A program made the translations under genes and the position numbers. A stretch of DNA of 64,000 nt from Echinococcus granulosus (lineage: Eukaryota > Platyhelminthes > Cestoda > Cyclophyllidea > Taeniidae), in NCBI RefSeq assembly GCF_000524195.1, contig NW_020170468.1, forward strand, positions 131,308-195,307, read 5' to 3'. The notes beneath the pieces were generated by a model, which made no database searches, was not told where the DNA came from, and saw only the letters and a list, made by a program, of their open reading frames with translations. Each line of letters starts with the position of its first letter. Position 1 is the stretch's first letter. Positions 49,401-63,400 of this stretch are shown here, piece after piece.

Positions 49401-52400
49401 CAGCTAAAACAAATGGCACTTTTCATCAACAAAAACGAGCAAAAAAAGCAAGTTTACGTTTCAAGTACACTTGCTTTTAACAAGGGTAGCTGCGACTGTA
49501 GCAAAATTATAAGGAGTTTTTAAAAATTAAATTAAAGAATATCCTTTAAATCCCTTTTTATTGAATGGTTAAATTAAAATGAAATTAAAATAATTTTTTC
49601 AAGTCAATCAAAGTTTTTATTGGTACCTAATCATTTAAAGTTCTTTCCAAGTGTAACGACCCAATTTCCTTCTTTTTTAACACTTCTACTTATCTTTTTA
49701 ATCCCTTGTTTTTGGAAAAGCACCCTTTAGATACAGTACATGCTCAGAATTGTTTTACAATTAAACACAAACATCAAAAGTTTTATCTGTTTCGACGTAT
49801 CAAGTTTCATTAAAGATCATTCCGGCTGCCCCAACACTCGCCTTCGAATGCTGCAGAAAACGAAATGTTACCTGCCTACATTCCTCTCATTGCTCTTTGC
49901 CTCATTTGCAAAAATAAATACTTGTTTCGATGCAGATAATTAATTTACTACCAAACTAATGCGCACTATGATTTTACTCTAAAAGTCTTTCATTCTGTGC
50001 ATAAGACCAAGAATCTGGCTTTTATTGAAATTACCATGATAGCCGTAGCAATTACAAAGGCATTGATTAATAGCATTTATCCATTAAATTAGTCTGGTAA
50101 TATCTATGACCGTTAACAACAAAGGCATAAAATTAACAAGGAGGCATAACTTCATGATGCATCCTTTGTTTTCGTGCAAAATAAATGAGGGCAAATTCAT
50201 CTCAGTTTAACGTCAAAATTTTGGGGAAATACTTGGTTTTTATGCAAATAAATGTGACCTTTGATCGCAACTCTCAAAATGCTAACAGAAGTAATGGGGG
50301 TAGGCAAAGCTAACTGAATTAACTAGGAATTGCCTTCTAACTCTTTCACTAAGATTATTTTACATTTGTGCCTGCATCGTAATGGTTAATAAAATTTAGC
50401 AATTTTCCAAAGCTTTTATATTGTTTCTTACTTTCTAGGTTTTACTAACCTTTATCTCCAAGAAAAAGGACATGATGCTCTAATGGCCAGTACCAAAGAG
50501 TTGGATGCGATAGAAATGCATCAAGAATGGATGTCTGGTCATTTGGAAGGACGCCGTCAGATGAGCAACCAAGCCAGAGTGACTCTGCTTTGGCCCTTGC
50601 TATCCCATTCAAGGTCGCAATTTCTATTCCTGCACAGCTAGCAAGCAACCGCTTATTGACGTATATCTAAATTAGCAAGCATTAATTATGATCTACTTAC
50701 CAAAAATTAGCAGGATCGACAAATCACGAGAACTTACCGAAGTGTCGCCGTTTGTGGATTTCCACAAAAAGGCGAAATTGTTCCATGTTCCCTTCTCGAT
50801 AACTATTGATGCCGAACAAGTCCACGTATGTAGTGATCCATAAATTCGCGCAATGAACATTCCGTACTCGATTGACATCAGAAAACCACACTCATTAGCA
50901 GGTGCTATATATTAAATAGTTGATTCTTTAGTCGTCACGGGCGGTAAGACTGCACTAGTGCACAGATCCAATTAACTTATCCCATCAGATTCAATAAGTA
51001 TTTTCGAGCAACAGCTAGGCGAATCCTGTCCAATTGCGTTTAAAAAAGCTACTTGATGATTGCTTACCGCATAAACACAATTAAATGCAACTCTAATTTC
51101 TTCCTAATTTAAAATTTAAGAGTTGACAAATCTGATAGTCTTTAAAAATCATGATTAACAAAATTCTTCAAATTCAGTTTTGTCCCTGTATTATAGTCTA
51201 CACCTCCAAATAATTGCTAAATTTAAAAACCAATTGGCTTCAAATGTCAAAACTTTGTAATAAACTTATTAACTTTTAAAGCAACAGGTTCCCAAGGGAG
51301 TAAGTCGGAGATTTATACTATTGTACTCATTGCTTCTTAAATCCACTGCCTATGAAGACTCCTCGTTTCTCTTAGATAAAAACAGTTATTATGATTTAAA
51401 AGAGTAAAAATAAGAAGTAATTTTAACACCTAAACTAGCTAAAAATATTACTTTTTTTGCTTTGTCGGTTTAAAGTCAATGGTCAAATTTTGGCAAAACA
51501 CCACTTTAAGGTGTGTAGTATTTAGAAGCTTCACACCAGCCTTCGAGGGTACATAGTGTAGAATAATCGTAAGCCTTTTTGAAAAATTTTTAATTCTAAA
51601 GTAACTTACATGTGCTGATGAGCGTTTGCCGGCTGGCCACCATCACGTTTTGAAAATAAACCCAAATGCTGACGGAAAGCCCGTATTCGCAATTCTCGGG
51701 ATCGGTAATGCAAGTCTTAAAATAGGGTCTTTCCACCTCCAATTTCGGAACTAATTTAAAGCACTTTGTACTTGACTGACGACTAAGCCATACGCTTTTG
51801 GTATCTTCTGGAAAAAGGCCTTTTCCCAATTGCCTCACACCAATAAATCCATCCATTGTATCCATCGGTGCAAAGAGACTGTTCGGTGTCTTCTCAAAAT
51901 CATCTTTGATCTCCAAATCCACACCATCAAAATCCTTCAATTTATAGCGATCAAAAAGTGCTTTGGAGAGGAAATTCTCCTCTGGCGCCTGATCTAAAAT
52001 CCACTTGGTGCCACTGGAGAATGTCCAATAATGGTTAGCCGTTGCTAGGTAAGTAACGTCTATGTCAGAGATTGAAATGCATAGATTATGCTGTTTTATT
52101 TAAATTGTGTTTAAAATCTCTAAGTTTTAAACTCACTGAAGAGGTTTTCTTTTGGTGATGGGTGAATTGGTCTTAAAGGCGGTGTTGTTGGGGCTGGAAC
52201 AGGCTCTGGTGCTAACGTCGGGTATTGTCCAGAATCAATAGGCGGTGATGCTAGAAGACGTAAAAATGAAAACTAGAAAGTGATTTTGAAAAAGTGGAAC
52301 TCGAATTAAAATGAGTAAAAATATGCAGACAATTTAATGAAAAAGGGAAGAGGCGACTTACTCGGCAGCAAATGGGCTAAAAAACATCAGAAAACTATCA

Positions 52401-53526
52401 CCAAATGCTTATAAAAATACCTTATAATAAAATCTAATTTTGTCACAACTAGGAAGCAGGTTTAGATGTTAGGAAGTGAAAGGGAAAAGACGAAGAAAAA
52501 GACGGAAAATGCATTGAATATCCGTTGTGTTGATTGCCATGCAGCAGTTCGAGGTCCCGTTCACCAAAACTTGGGTTCTAGTGAGATGCCATTTCATTGA
52601 AAGAGTAAAACGAAGCAGAAATGTTCAACTTTATACACAGCATTTAGAAATCCATTGTTGTTTATGAACAATTGTTGCCTTGTGTTGTCATGGAGCTAAT
52701 GACAAAGGAATATTAAATGTATGCGTCTTTTAGAAAATTTACTAGCACCTGACACTGGTAGTCAAGGTGACATTTGCATGCTTTGCTTAAATGTACATTT
52801 CGAGAGGTTGTAATTTACGGCCAATAAGAAACTAGTACAAAAAGTGAGTCGGTTTACAGACAGCAAGCATAATTTATGGCATATTTTTGGGAAAGATTAT
52901 GTATTTGATTAGCTGATAAGAAAACAAACAATTTTTAGCATGCTAAACAAATACAAGTATATCAAACGTTTTTTTAAAGTTATGCATACATGGATGTGTC
53001 GTTCTCTGATTAGTTGCTCTACTTTGACATGTTTTCACAACCACTGATGAGAAAAGTATGTCTAAATTCTGTCGACTCAAAAGAAAATAACTGACACTTC
53101 ATATGCATTTCGTTATTGCAAAATGAGCTTGCACTTAGGTGCTGGGCATAGTTTTTCACTAGATGCAAAAATGACGTTATAGATGCCTGCTAATGCTCCT
53201 TGCTTCCGTGACTCGGGATGAGGAAGCAACTTTTAAAGAAATGTTGTCTAATTTGCAGCAAACATATTTAGATTTTGGATTTATCAGTCCTGTTGTAAAC
53301 TATTCAGTACCCCCTCTAAGCTTGGCCCCAAACAAGATGGTAATTCATGCATCATTTTTCCAACTTTTCTTTTTAAAATTAAAACCCTCAAAAGAAAAAT
53401 CTTTCAGTTTGCAGATCGGCTTATGAAAAATATTAAGTAGTAGTACTTACTGGGTGGAAGTAAAACAGCGTCTTTAAAAGTTGAATTGGGAGACGGTAAC
53501 GAATTTAGTAGCGCAAATAAGTTTTT
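37405..53526 (-). CDS. Adhesion G-protein-coupled receptor with tandem LamG/pentraxin-like modules
   Basis: Seventeen phase-consistent exons, 5' to 3': 53526-53451, 52250-52137, 52044-51610, 50904-50738, 50666-50450, 49403-49081, 48600-48420, 47050-46730, 46625-46398, 45880-45572, 45501-44915, 43994-42594, 42051-41661, 41535-41372, 41293-39672, 39352-39226, 37647-37405. They sum to 6906 nt, about 2301 aa, without signal peptide. Order: Pro-rich linkers; about six ConA/LamG-like modules (signatures FSIGAWI, LSIWFSL, DQWLNLGVTW, FTLSFWMNI); a Cys-rich segment; a GAIN-like region; a GPS; seven membrane helices; an 80-residue tail. The GPS keeps CVFW and CRCN but reads R-T-G where H-L-T or H-L-S is usual, so self-cleavage is probably lost. 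It is a cell-surface receptor; ligand unknown. The first exon and upstream limit are uncertain. Confidence 0.85.
38028..38041 (+). repeat. Poly-G run of 14
   Basis: Fourteen consecutive G residues lie in the last intron of the adhesion GPCR gene. The exact length may be an assembly estimate. Confidence 0.8.
39226..40262 (-). other. Seven-transmembrane region of the adhesion GPCR
   Basis: Helices in order: about IAKLVINLAGNSLSIIALTA (TM1), KLNLIAALVCYHICYMLF (TM2), SSTVLAWQCCNNFYIFNAL (TM3), FIGWIANAVILIVTVCA (TM4), TAESTIFLFVSLVSCIILL (TM5). These are in exon 41293-39672. VASVYSSIIYGLALVFIYL (TM6) and the start of TM7 (GFIFWALNALT) are in 39352-39226. TM7 finishes in the next exon (37647-37405). 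Fragments such as the WQ pair in TM3 and the LNAL-TGC TM7 region fit family B2 receptors. Confidence 0.85.
40296..40430 (-). other. Degenerate GPS (autoproteolysis site) of the adhesion GPCR
   Basis: The site reads CVFWDD, then W and C, then CRCNRTGSLAVAM directly before TM1. Aligned with the family consensus C-x-C-x-H-L-T-x-F-A-V-L, the catalytic His is Arg, Leu is Thr, and the nucleophilic Thr/Ser is Gly. The framework cysteines are kept. Several other adhesion GPCRs are known to be non-cleaved. Confidence 0.75.
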
Positions 53527-54471
53527 CTATTTACAGTACATCAGTAGCATAACAATTATTGTTAATGACGATTAACTAAGCAGGTATATTGAAGACATGC
53601 ACGATTATAGATTAAAACTGGCGAAGTTTATACATGAGTTTTTGTCCAAAACGACTCATATGAAATTCAGAGTTAAAGTATACGTGCAGCAACACCTATT
53701 CACAGGGTCATATGTGTCCAGTTTTAAAGTCCGATTACAACTTCAAATGGCTTTTGGATTAATGTAATAACCAAAGTTCTTATCAACGTGCTAAGAGAAA
53801 AATTCAGGCTGCAGTCACAATCTATGTGGTTATGAGAAATAACTGGAGTTCCAAGCACTTCAAATACAGGCTATCGTATACCTATTTCCTCCCTAACTTG
53901 CTCCGATTTTCGACATTGATCTGTTAGAGATTACTAAAATGGAAGGTTTTTAGTCAAAGGGATTGTAAAGCTATCAAATATCGGCTAAAAAAACTTTTGG
54001 GAAGTAGACCTTGAATGTGTTGTTTGTTTATTCTTGCGCAAAACCATTTTTCCATTCAAATGATAGTTATCGTTGGGCACGCAATGCAAAGGAACAGCCG
54101 ATTTACGGTGTATCTTTGAGTAATTTAATAAATTGGATTTAGAAGTAAAAATTAAACTTTGCAAGCCTTTATATAACTGGCATTTTTTAACCATTTAAAA
54201 TTAACCCTAAGCAAAACAATTAAGTCAAGTTTTCGTGAACACACACGTTTTATATTCTAAGAATCTAATAGTAGAATTATATTTATTGTCAAAAGCAGTT
54301 TTCACGCTTAGAATATTAACAAACGAACTGGGTACTTTTACATTCAGTGGTAAATAAGGGAAACCTCTTCGGTTTGTGCGTATGTATCTACTGGCGCTCT
54401 CACTACTTCATTACCACGGTAACCAGGATACACGGCTTTCCGATTGGTTCAGATTATACTCTTAAAATGAA
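53527..54471. promoter_or_regulatory. Divergent region between the adhesion GPCR and the RP1-like gene
   Basis: The two large genes point away from each other here. The region should hold at least the RP1-like promoter and perhaps the missing signal-peptide exon of the GPCR, which I could not find. An open frame at 53985-54194 (minus) has no signal-peptide character. Confidence 0.4.
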
Positions 54472-57400
54472 ATGGAAAGTTCTCATCGTTACACAATGCA
54501 ATACGGAGGATCAACTTATCCTAAAGTTGTCTACTTCTACGCTGATGGGAGCAGTCACGGAGAGGGCGTGCGGGTGGTTATTCATCCAAACCGGTTTCGC
54601 AGCTTGGAAGCCTTGTTGGAATTTTTAACAGCAAAGTTCCCTGATCTGCCCTATGGTGTTCGAAGCATCTTTTCTCCACGTGGAAGAACTCGAATTCACG
54701 CAATTACTGAACTCAACGGCGATGGTCATTACATTGCCTCAGATAAAAGGCATCAAGCGAAAGGCATTCAACTAGTAGAACGATCTGTTCTCTTGCCTGG
54801 TTGGAAAACGGGCCGCGTTTCAAGTGGACAGAAGCTCTTGAGCTACAGCCTCAAACCTTCGGAGACCAAGGCTGTTTCGGCTGATCAGCAGACAAAAAAA
54901 CAGACTACTAAAGTGATTTACGTACATCAGAATGGCAATGCATTCCATCGACATCGAATTCTTATTGAGGGACGGGCTGGAAACTCATTACAAAATCTCC
55001 TGCAAGAACTGAGCTTTACGCTCTGTGAGCCTGTTTACAAGATTTATACTCTAACTGGAAAAGAGGTAAAACATTGTTTGAAAGAACAAAAATTGTTTGA
55101 TCAAGAATGTGTGAGGACAAAAATTTCCAGCAATTAGGCATGATCTTAGGGAACACTAATCAAAGGGTATCGATTTTGCTAATGTGCCCTATTGTACTAT
55201 GGAATTATGTGAACCTCTGCATGATTCAAGCAGTTTTAAAACCAAGACTTATTGTTAGTTTTATTTACTTTAGCAGAAAATAATTCTTGAAGGCGAGCTG
55301 AATAAGTGGAGAAGTACATTTGGACAGTTCCATTGGTAATTGTAATATTGTAATATTGAATTGAATTGTAATATTGCTCCTTCATTAGTTGATTTTATTC
55401 TCAGGTCCTTCGTTGAGTTCAAAGAAATATGGACTTCCATGCCAGTTGCAATTTAATAAGGAACAGTTGTAAAATTTAGCCAGCTTTGAAGAAAGTTAAA
55501 ACATGAAGCTATTTTATGTTTACGGAGTATTAATAATGCTATAACTACCATTATTATGAGAATACCAGCCTCTATTTTATGAATACGGGAGTTCTTGGTA
55601 GCAGATCTTGAAATGAGTTAAGATAATGTTATTAAAACCTACTCAGATTTGTTAATATAATATATTCAAGATCCAATTTATCGAAGAGGTCTTCGATGGT
55701 CCCGAGGAGTACGTAGCTGTCGGTCTAGAAAAGTTACGACCGCTATCAAAGGCTCATACAAACCTTTTATCAAAGCACCATCGTCCATCTGAGAGAGCTT
55801 GCATCCACCACGATCCAGGTTTGTTGCGGCATCGCTCAGCACACTCAGGACCTTTCAAATCAAGAGATAATCCTAGAAAGATTTCCAAAAACCCGAGTCG
55901 CCCTCGCAGTCAAGAGTCTAAAAAGGAGAATCAGTCAAGGACTAAAGGAAGGTCTAGCGGTCTGCGTTCTAGTCAATCGATGTTTCAGTTATCCAATAGA
56001 AAAATGAAGTATCATGTTCCTGGTATTTGATTCTACTGCATTCGCTGCAACTTTATTACTTTATCTACTGCTGCGTCTTACATTTTGCTCATATAATGCA
56101 ACATCTGAGTCTAGTTTCGAAGCGAATCTATTTTATGATTGACATTTATTTTACTTTACAATTTCCTAATATTTGGTCTGACACAGATAATTGACCTAAT
56201 CCCCGATTTATAATCACTCCTCAAGGGAAAAAAGATATTTTTTAGATTATATAAACCTGAAATTATTTTTAATTTTCTTTCAATAGTTGGAATCTAATGC
56301 TTCTTTTAAGACTTGTTTAAAATCAAATAACTTAAGTAAGAAAAAAAAACCTGTTTTTGTTTAATGATTGATTTTAAATTAAGTGATGCATAACATACTG
56401 AAACCAGTAGAGAATCATGAAAATACACTTTTAGGTCTCATAAATAGTAGATTTTGGCACTTTCTGGAACCTTAAGCTAATTGGTATTTTAAAAACTGCC
56501 AGAAGTATAACAGAATTCCAGCGTATTTTGTAAATCAAAAAGCCAAAATTGGTGCTAAAAATATCAACTTACTTGTTTTTCTTGCTTTTTAGTTAAAACA
56601 CACTGTGCTGCGTACTAAATAATAATTCCTTAGGGCTTCAACATCCACTGGACTTGATTACAAGATGAAAAACAACATCTAAATCACCGAGTTTACTTTC
56701 AGTAGTATAACCGCTACCCTAGATACAATACATCCTTAAGCACTTTATTTGCTTTACACAAGTTAACACTAGTGGAGTTGGTGTTACCTCATAAATATTT
56801 TAGCAACTTCTAAATCTTGAAGAGCATTAGGGCAGGACTGTAGGCGTTGTTTGTAGGTGGTTAAAAACGGAATAATTTATTAGGATATTGTGAGTACCGG
56901 CCATCTTTTCAGTGGACAAAAGAATGGGTGTCAAAGTAAGCACTAGCAAAAATTGGATTGAATGCCTCTGTAAGCCGTAAAATGTATGCATTATTAAGTG
57001 CAAATTTATTGCTTACAGCATTATTTTGGGAATTATCAATGCGTTACGGCATGTAGAATGAAAAGTAAGTAAGCGTAAAAGATATCACTAATGCAGCTTT
57101 AATTTGCTCTAAAACAGGCTTTGTTAAATGATACTCTTATGTCATTGGAATGATCGCAATTGGTTTAATTTATAAGCATTTCTTGATATATATTTGCCAG
57201 AGTCTTGAACTCTTCCAACTCCTTTGAGTATATATAGACTCCGCGGAAATCCAAATTTTGGATCCTATTTAATGTAGCCTGAGAAACTGCTTAGACCATG
57301 ACGTACTCAATTCTTGCTTATCAAATAACCGGCTATTGCTTTTGCATGGGATAGTTGCAGGTGTTAATGTCTAAATATTGAGCTATATAAGTGTTTTTAC

Positions 57401-60400
57401 TGCCTTTGATAACTATAATATGGGAATAGAAGATACTCAAATGCAACAGCCGTCAGTCTCGCCTATATTTTTATATCCAATTTCCTTAACATTGTAAAAA
57501 CAATTTTACGAAATGTGATCATAATTGGGTTCAATTTACACGTGATTTTACTTATTTATTAAGAGATAGAGATAGGTACACCTACGTTAAATGACATATG
57601 AATACGAATATTAAATTTGAATCCAACAATCCCAAATACGTATAATTTTAGTAGTTGCTAAGATATTTAGAATGATGTGAAAAGCCAATGCAAAACTTTC
57701 CGCTCTAGTTTATCAATAGTTCTTTTTTAAATGAAGGCTATTCAAGTCCGAATTATTACTAAAGAGTTAGCATGCACATGCATAGAAAGAAAGCTTATTA
57801 AAATAATCTCTGGTCAGATGAGTAGTGACAACCAATCACAAAGTTGTTAATTATTCCTTACAGTCCCTAAGTTTATGCAATAGCCTTTCTGTGATGGCCT
57901 GTCTCATGGTAAAATGTTAATAAGGAAAACAATCCACAGACGCTTCGAGTTCTTCTTGATTAAGTGAGGGTTTTTTTTAGGTAGTTACCACTGGCTAGTG
58001 AAAATTACAACAGGTCGAAGAGACACTAAAGTACGCACCGAATACACTTCAGCCTGCACCGCAAATGTCTTCCTGACTGTTCAAGGCACCAAGAGCACCA
58101 GTGCTGCCTTACTTCTCTCAACTTACCGAAGTCGGGTCAAAAATGGAGCCACTTTTTTCAGCAATAAAACCCCAAAGGGCAATTTTTTTAGTCAGGTGAC
58201 CAGGCCGCTCTTCCTACCAGGTCAAACGGATGAATTTGAGGTGGAATACTTGATATTCGTATAAGATATTTTCACTTGTTCATTGTCTGCGCTAAGCCAA
58301 TGATTAGCGAATAAAACGGTAGTTTTGGGGAGAATATTTCTTTTAACGCTTACTTAATTTTGGTGTCCATACATAAATTTGGTCTCTTTGTTGTTTGTAA
58401 CTGACACTGTAGGAATTGTGCTGGCTATTCATAAACCTATTTTTAGGTAGTTCAGAATGCTTATTTTGATTGCAACATTTGTCTCTTATGTTGCTCCCAC
58501 TCAACGTTTTACTTATAAAGGAAAATCCTAGGAAGCTATGGACACTTGAAAAATAAATTTAGCAATTCCCTTTACTAGTCAAATAATTGACCGACCTTTG
58601 TTACCCTCTGCCCTGCTGCGTCCGTTCCATGAGAGAGGTTTATGGTATTAAAATGTAACAGCCAGAAAAATGACAAAAATTTTGCTGAAGTAGTTAAGTT
58701 GTATGAATTCTATTCTAAAGAAACGCTAAATCTTAAGGTAATAAATTAATTACCTAAAATTTCATAGGGCGGGACCGCTAAGATTTATCATAAATGCAAG
58801 TGCTGCCATTTATATTTTAGCTCAACAACTAGTAGTAAAGCTGATTAAAAGTGAAAGAATTCCAAAACCAGGTTTAAAGTTCATTTGATTCAGACTATGG
58901 AGCATTTGAGTTGACTCCTATTAGACTAGTCCATTTATGTCCGAAAAATTTGTTCTGTGCCTGCTCTACTAAAAAAGCTAGTTGTGTAACAAAGTGATGT
59001 CGTCTAATACTATTACTTTGAATTAGGTAAATTGAAAAAAGCATTCAATTTGTGCTGTTTTTCAACTCTACCAAAATTATCCCCAGTTTACTTAGACAAA
59101 AGTGTGAGGAGAATGAACAAATCTTGCAACAAACCAAGTTTACGAATTCTGGCTAGAAGAACGCCTCGTCTAAATATATATTTTCCTCACTTCAAAAAGT
59201 GGTCAAATTATCTAAAAGATAATTACAAAAATTTACACACACAACTTAATACTTTAGTTACAATTTAGTTGCTATTTCCGCTCAAGTTACTTGAACTCAT
59301 CAGTGCTTAACCCGTACTGGAAAATATTTTAGTGGCGTCTTTAATTTGTTAGATGCTTTAATGAGATAACTGCAGCTAAAATTTCTCGTGTTCCATGTAG
59401 TTTTTTGCCAAAAGCTTTAAATTAAAAGTTTAAATTTTAAATCCAGAAACATTATGGCCGAAGCAAAAGCTGAATGCTAAGATTTTGAGTGAAAGTAAAA
59501 AAAGGTGTTCCTTTCAGGCATGCATTTTTGGGTTGAAAAAAATGGTTAATGATTGCTGGCAAGCTACTCATAGCAACTGCACTATGGTACTTGAAACATG
59601 ATAAGTAATAAAGGTACCGAATAAATATTCAGCTTTTAAGATATACAATAATAATGACATTTGTTTTTACATTTTGTAATAGCTGTAATCTTCTACAAAA
59701 TTTGATTTACTTACACGTTTTGAACCTTTTACTCTTAAAAAGTATGCGAAAATCTATTTTTAATTTGCAAACATTTTGAGGATATTTATTTTTATTGTAG
59801 ATTTATATTAATTTTAAAGAACAAGACTTACTTGAATCTATACAATACTGATAAAGGAGGATCTCTTAAACACCTAGGTAAATTTGGGTGACATAGGCGA
59901 AATAGTAAAAGTTCGCCTATCCCATGACAACACCGGTGAGTATCCGGAACTCCTGGTCTCTCATTTGAGAATGACTCGGCTTCCAAGGTTTCATGCATCC
60001 ATGGAATCGGGTCAACTAAGGAACAGTATTGTTTCCTCCACCTCGAGTCACTCTCTTGCTGAGGCTAATTTAGCTGATCTCACCTTCTTTTTTAATGCCT
60101 GGCTCTCGCAAAATATCGGTGATGGTCAGGTCACACGGGAGGTGGCATCCAGAGCCTCCTTGGGGTTGATTCTGCAGGAACAACGACGTCTTCGCCTAGA
60201 GGCTCTGAAAAGATCACAAAGGATCACACCCGCCTTACTTGTTACTGAAGAGCCTAAAGTGGTGATGAAAGATTTGTCACAGCTTCCTAGTAAGCACTTT
60301 TATTTGCTAATAATAAATTGGTTCATTCCATAAAACTATGTAAAAATGGCAGCTATTTAAAAGCTGTTCCTCCAATTCGCACCTCAAGCACGCATTAGAT

Positions 60401-63400
60401 TTAAACGCAATTTCCATGCAGTATACATTGAGTGATCTGCTTATGAGGTATCATTTTAGAAAGACTTATGTAACCTTAAAAGCATAAACTTGAATCTAGT
60501 GAACATCTTCTTTCGAATATTCTTTATTTGATAACACATGCGATCACTACCTATGAATCATCCTATAATGTAAATACTGAACCAGGCAATCACCAAGCAA
60601 ATGGCTTGACAGGGTTGGGTGATTAGTGCATTGGAAAGATGTGAGTTCAGTGTCTACCTAAACAGTTAACAGGATTGATTCACACACAACGCACAATAAA
60701 AATGCACTTGCCTAAGTCAACTTTGGGTTAAAATTTGTCAGACTACATCTTATACTAGTAGCGTTTGGCTTTTTAAAGAAGGATTATGCAAAAGTATTCA
60801 ATTTAATAAAGTTCCAACCGATTTTGAATAACGTGCTTTGGTGAACTCTAGGGGACGGATGTTTATCACTCTGAACTGAACATCACAAAAGCAGATCACT
60901 TACTTCTCAACTGCTAAAAAGGTTCCTTCAATAAGCTATCTCTTATGCGTATTTGAAAATTTGTAGGTGGGTATTATGTACATCTTAGGCTTTATGAAAT
61001 GACTTAGTACCTTGCTTAGTGAATGCACAATATTTCTGTTCGAGTTCTAAGATCTCATTAGACTAAAGCGAGCAAATCGAATGAAATTACATGCAATTTC
61101 AATAGGGTGAAGTAAATGTCTTATTTAGCTTACTCTGAAAATTTAAGGTGAACTTAGAATTATCAAAGCATTTGAATGACTTTTTTGTTATTTTTAAGCT
61201 GTTCAATACCATGTAATGGTTAAAACCAGTGATTTGTGGAACTCTGGGACGGCCGCCACTGTCATGGTTTTGCTTCTTGGGCAGTTTGGTGATTCTGGCC
61301 CTCGTCATCTGTGGAACAGAGAATTGATGAAGAGGCGACCTTTTCAGCAGGGCCAAGTGAGCTATGTACACCAGTACTACTCATAGATAACTTAGTTCTT
61401 GTGAGCGGGTAGGCTGAATACAAAATGTACACTGCAATTCATGAGTGACATTGCAATAATTTTCTGCAAATCTCGAAATATGAATTATAAAATGAATGCA
61501 AATAACCCCTTGCAAATGCGCTGGGACCTTGACGAAAAGAGAAATCGCTGTATCATGTATTTACCAATCAAAGAAAGCGTTAATAAAACTGTCGTTTATT
61601 TTAGCGAGCTAGAATGACTAAGGAATGAAGTGATGATCTGATTGTAACAATAAGACAAGATTCTTGACTAAAATACGTTATAAGTATTTTAAACTACCAT
61701 ACAGTTTAAAAATGATTCCATTTAAGGTGGACGAGTTCAAGATTCAGTGTGTGACCTTGGGTCGTCTGAATTCACTTAAAGTGTGGCTGGAGTCCTCTCT
61801 GAGGAAGACATTAGAGACATGGTGCCTGGAGTGGATTCAAGTAATTGAAGAGGATGTTTCTTTAAGCAACATTTCTCCTCCAACCCCGGCGATTGTTCGT
61901 CAACCACCGACGCTATTCCACGGCGACCAGTGGCTTTATTCAGAGCCAGTAGCTAACATTCTTCAAATGCCCCCAATTCTTCAGCCAGTAGACCGCATTT
62001 TTGGACTTGATGAAGAATCGCACTACGGATTTCCGACCAGGATATCAAAGTTGGTGAGTTATGTGTTCCAATAATTTAGTTGATATTCAAAAATGACTTT
62101 ATTAAAGTGTTTAGAAGTAAGTCGCTTCAAACGAATTAGCATACTGGGTAAATTAAGTGACACTGCCTTTAAGTAGTTGATAATTCTTACTAAATCTTAT
62201 CATAATACCGAAATTACTATGAGCTTTTTTATGTATAAACTATGTTTTTAACCAACTAGACCTATTAGCTTCCACCATAACTTATCAAGTCCCCTCAAAT
62301 GCCTGGTAATCCGAGGATTGAAGGATAGAGTTTTCGGGACGCAATTTTTTGACAGGTGATCTACTTAATTTGAAATGATCTGGTTAATACAACTGATAAT
62401 TTTTTTCCTTTTTGAAGTGGAAGTCGATGGCATGGATATTCAAAAACGGCATGGAAATATCCTTTTATTCACTGGTGACTGGTTACCCACTCAGTATGAT
62501 GTCTTGCGGTCAGGTTAAATCCATTAAAGCCATAAGTGATTCCTTCACTGGTAAGTTTATGCCCTACTTGATTTTGTTCCTATTAGAAAATTTAGGAAAA
62601 TAGGATTGCGAAGTTAAAAGTAACCATAGTTAAGGATAAGAGCCAAATTAACAAAGTGGATTGGGGTAATAGATAAAGTGGTAATTGTTCCACCACTGTA
62701 TTTGTTTTTCATTTTTCCAAGTGGTAGTTTATGGGGGAGCAAATAATACTTAAAAATGGTGTTAAATCTTCTATTATTAGTGCTTCTAGTTTCAACCTAC
62801 AAATTCTTCCAAAGATCGAGTTTGTTGCATCCTCAAAACTGCTGATATTTCACAGCATTAAATTTGTCATTTCACAATTTGTATTGGGTTTTGAATGGCG
62901 AAGGAGTTCTAAATGATGAGACTACAAATCTTTTTTTAAACCACACTTAGAGATCCTATTTACCGTCCGTACAACGGACTACATCGTCACGGCAAGGCAC
63001 CGGCGAGCATTTGTTAGGTCTACATTGAAAAAGAGCCAGAGGACACCGAATGATGCACAAGACAAGACCAAAATCGTGCTTCCTGTTTTCCAATTTGCTC
63101 TCACCTCGAAGCCATGGCTCCATTTGACGTTGGCAGAGGATGGAAGTCTATGTGTAAGAGGTAGATAAGATTATTAGTTTGCTATCAAAGTCATTTATGC
63201 TACCATCATCAGTGTAGACGCATTTAAAAAAAGGAACTGAAATATTTTGTGGTCTAACAGAGCCAATTACGAGAAGAAAGTGTGATGGAAATCTCACCGC
63301 TGAATTTTCACAAGTTCTTGATTTAATCTTTTCGTATGGTTGATGCATGGGAACCTGAAAGTATCATCTAGTTCACGAAAGTACTTTAAAGAGCACTCTG

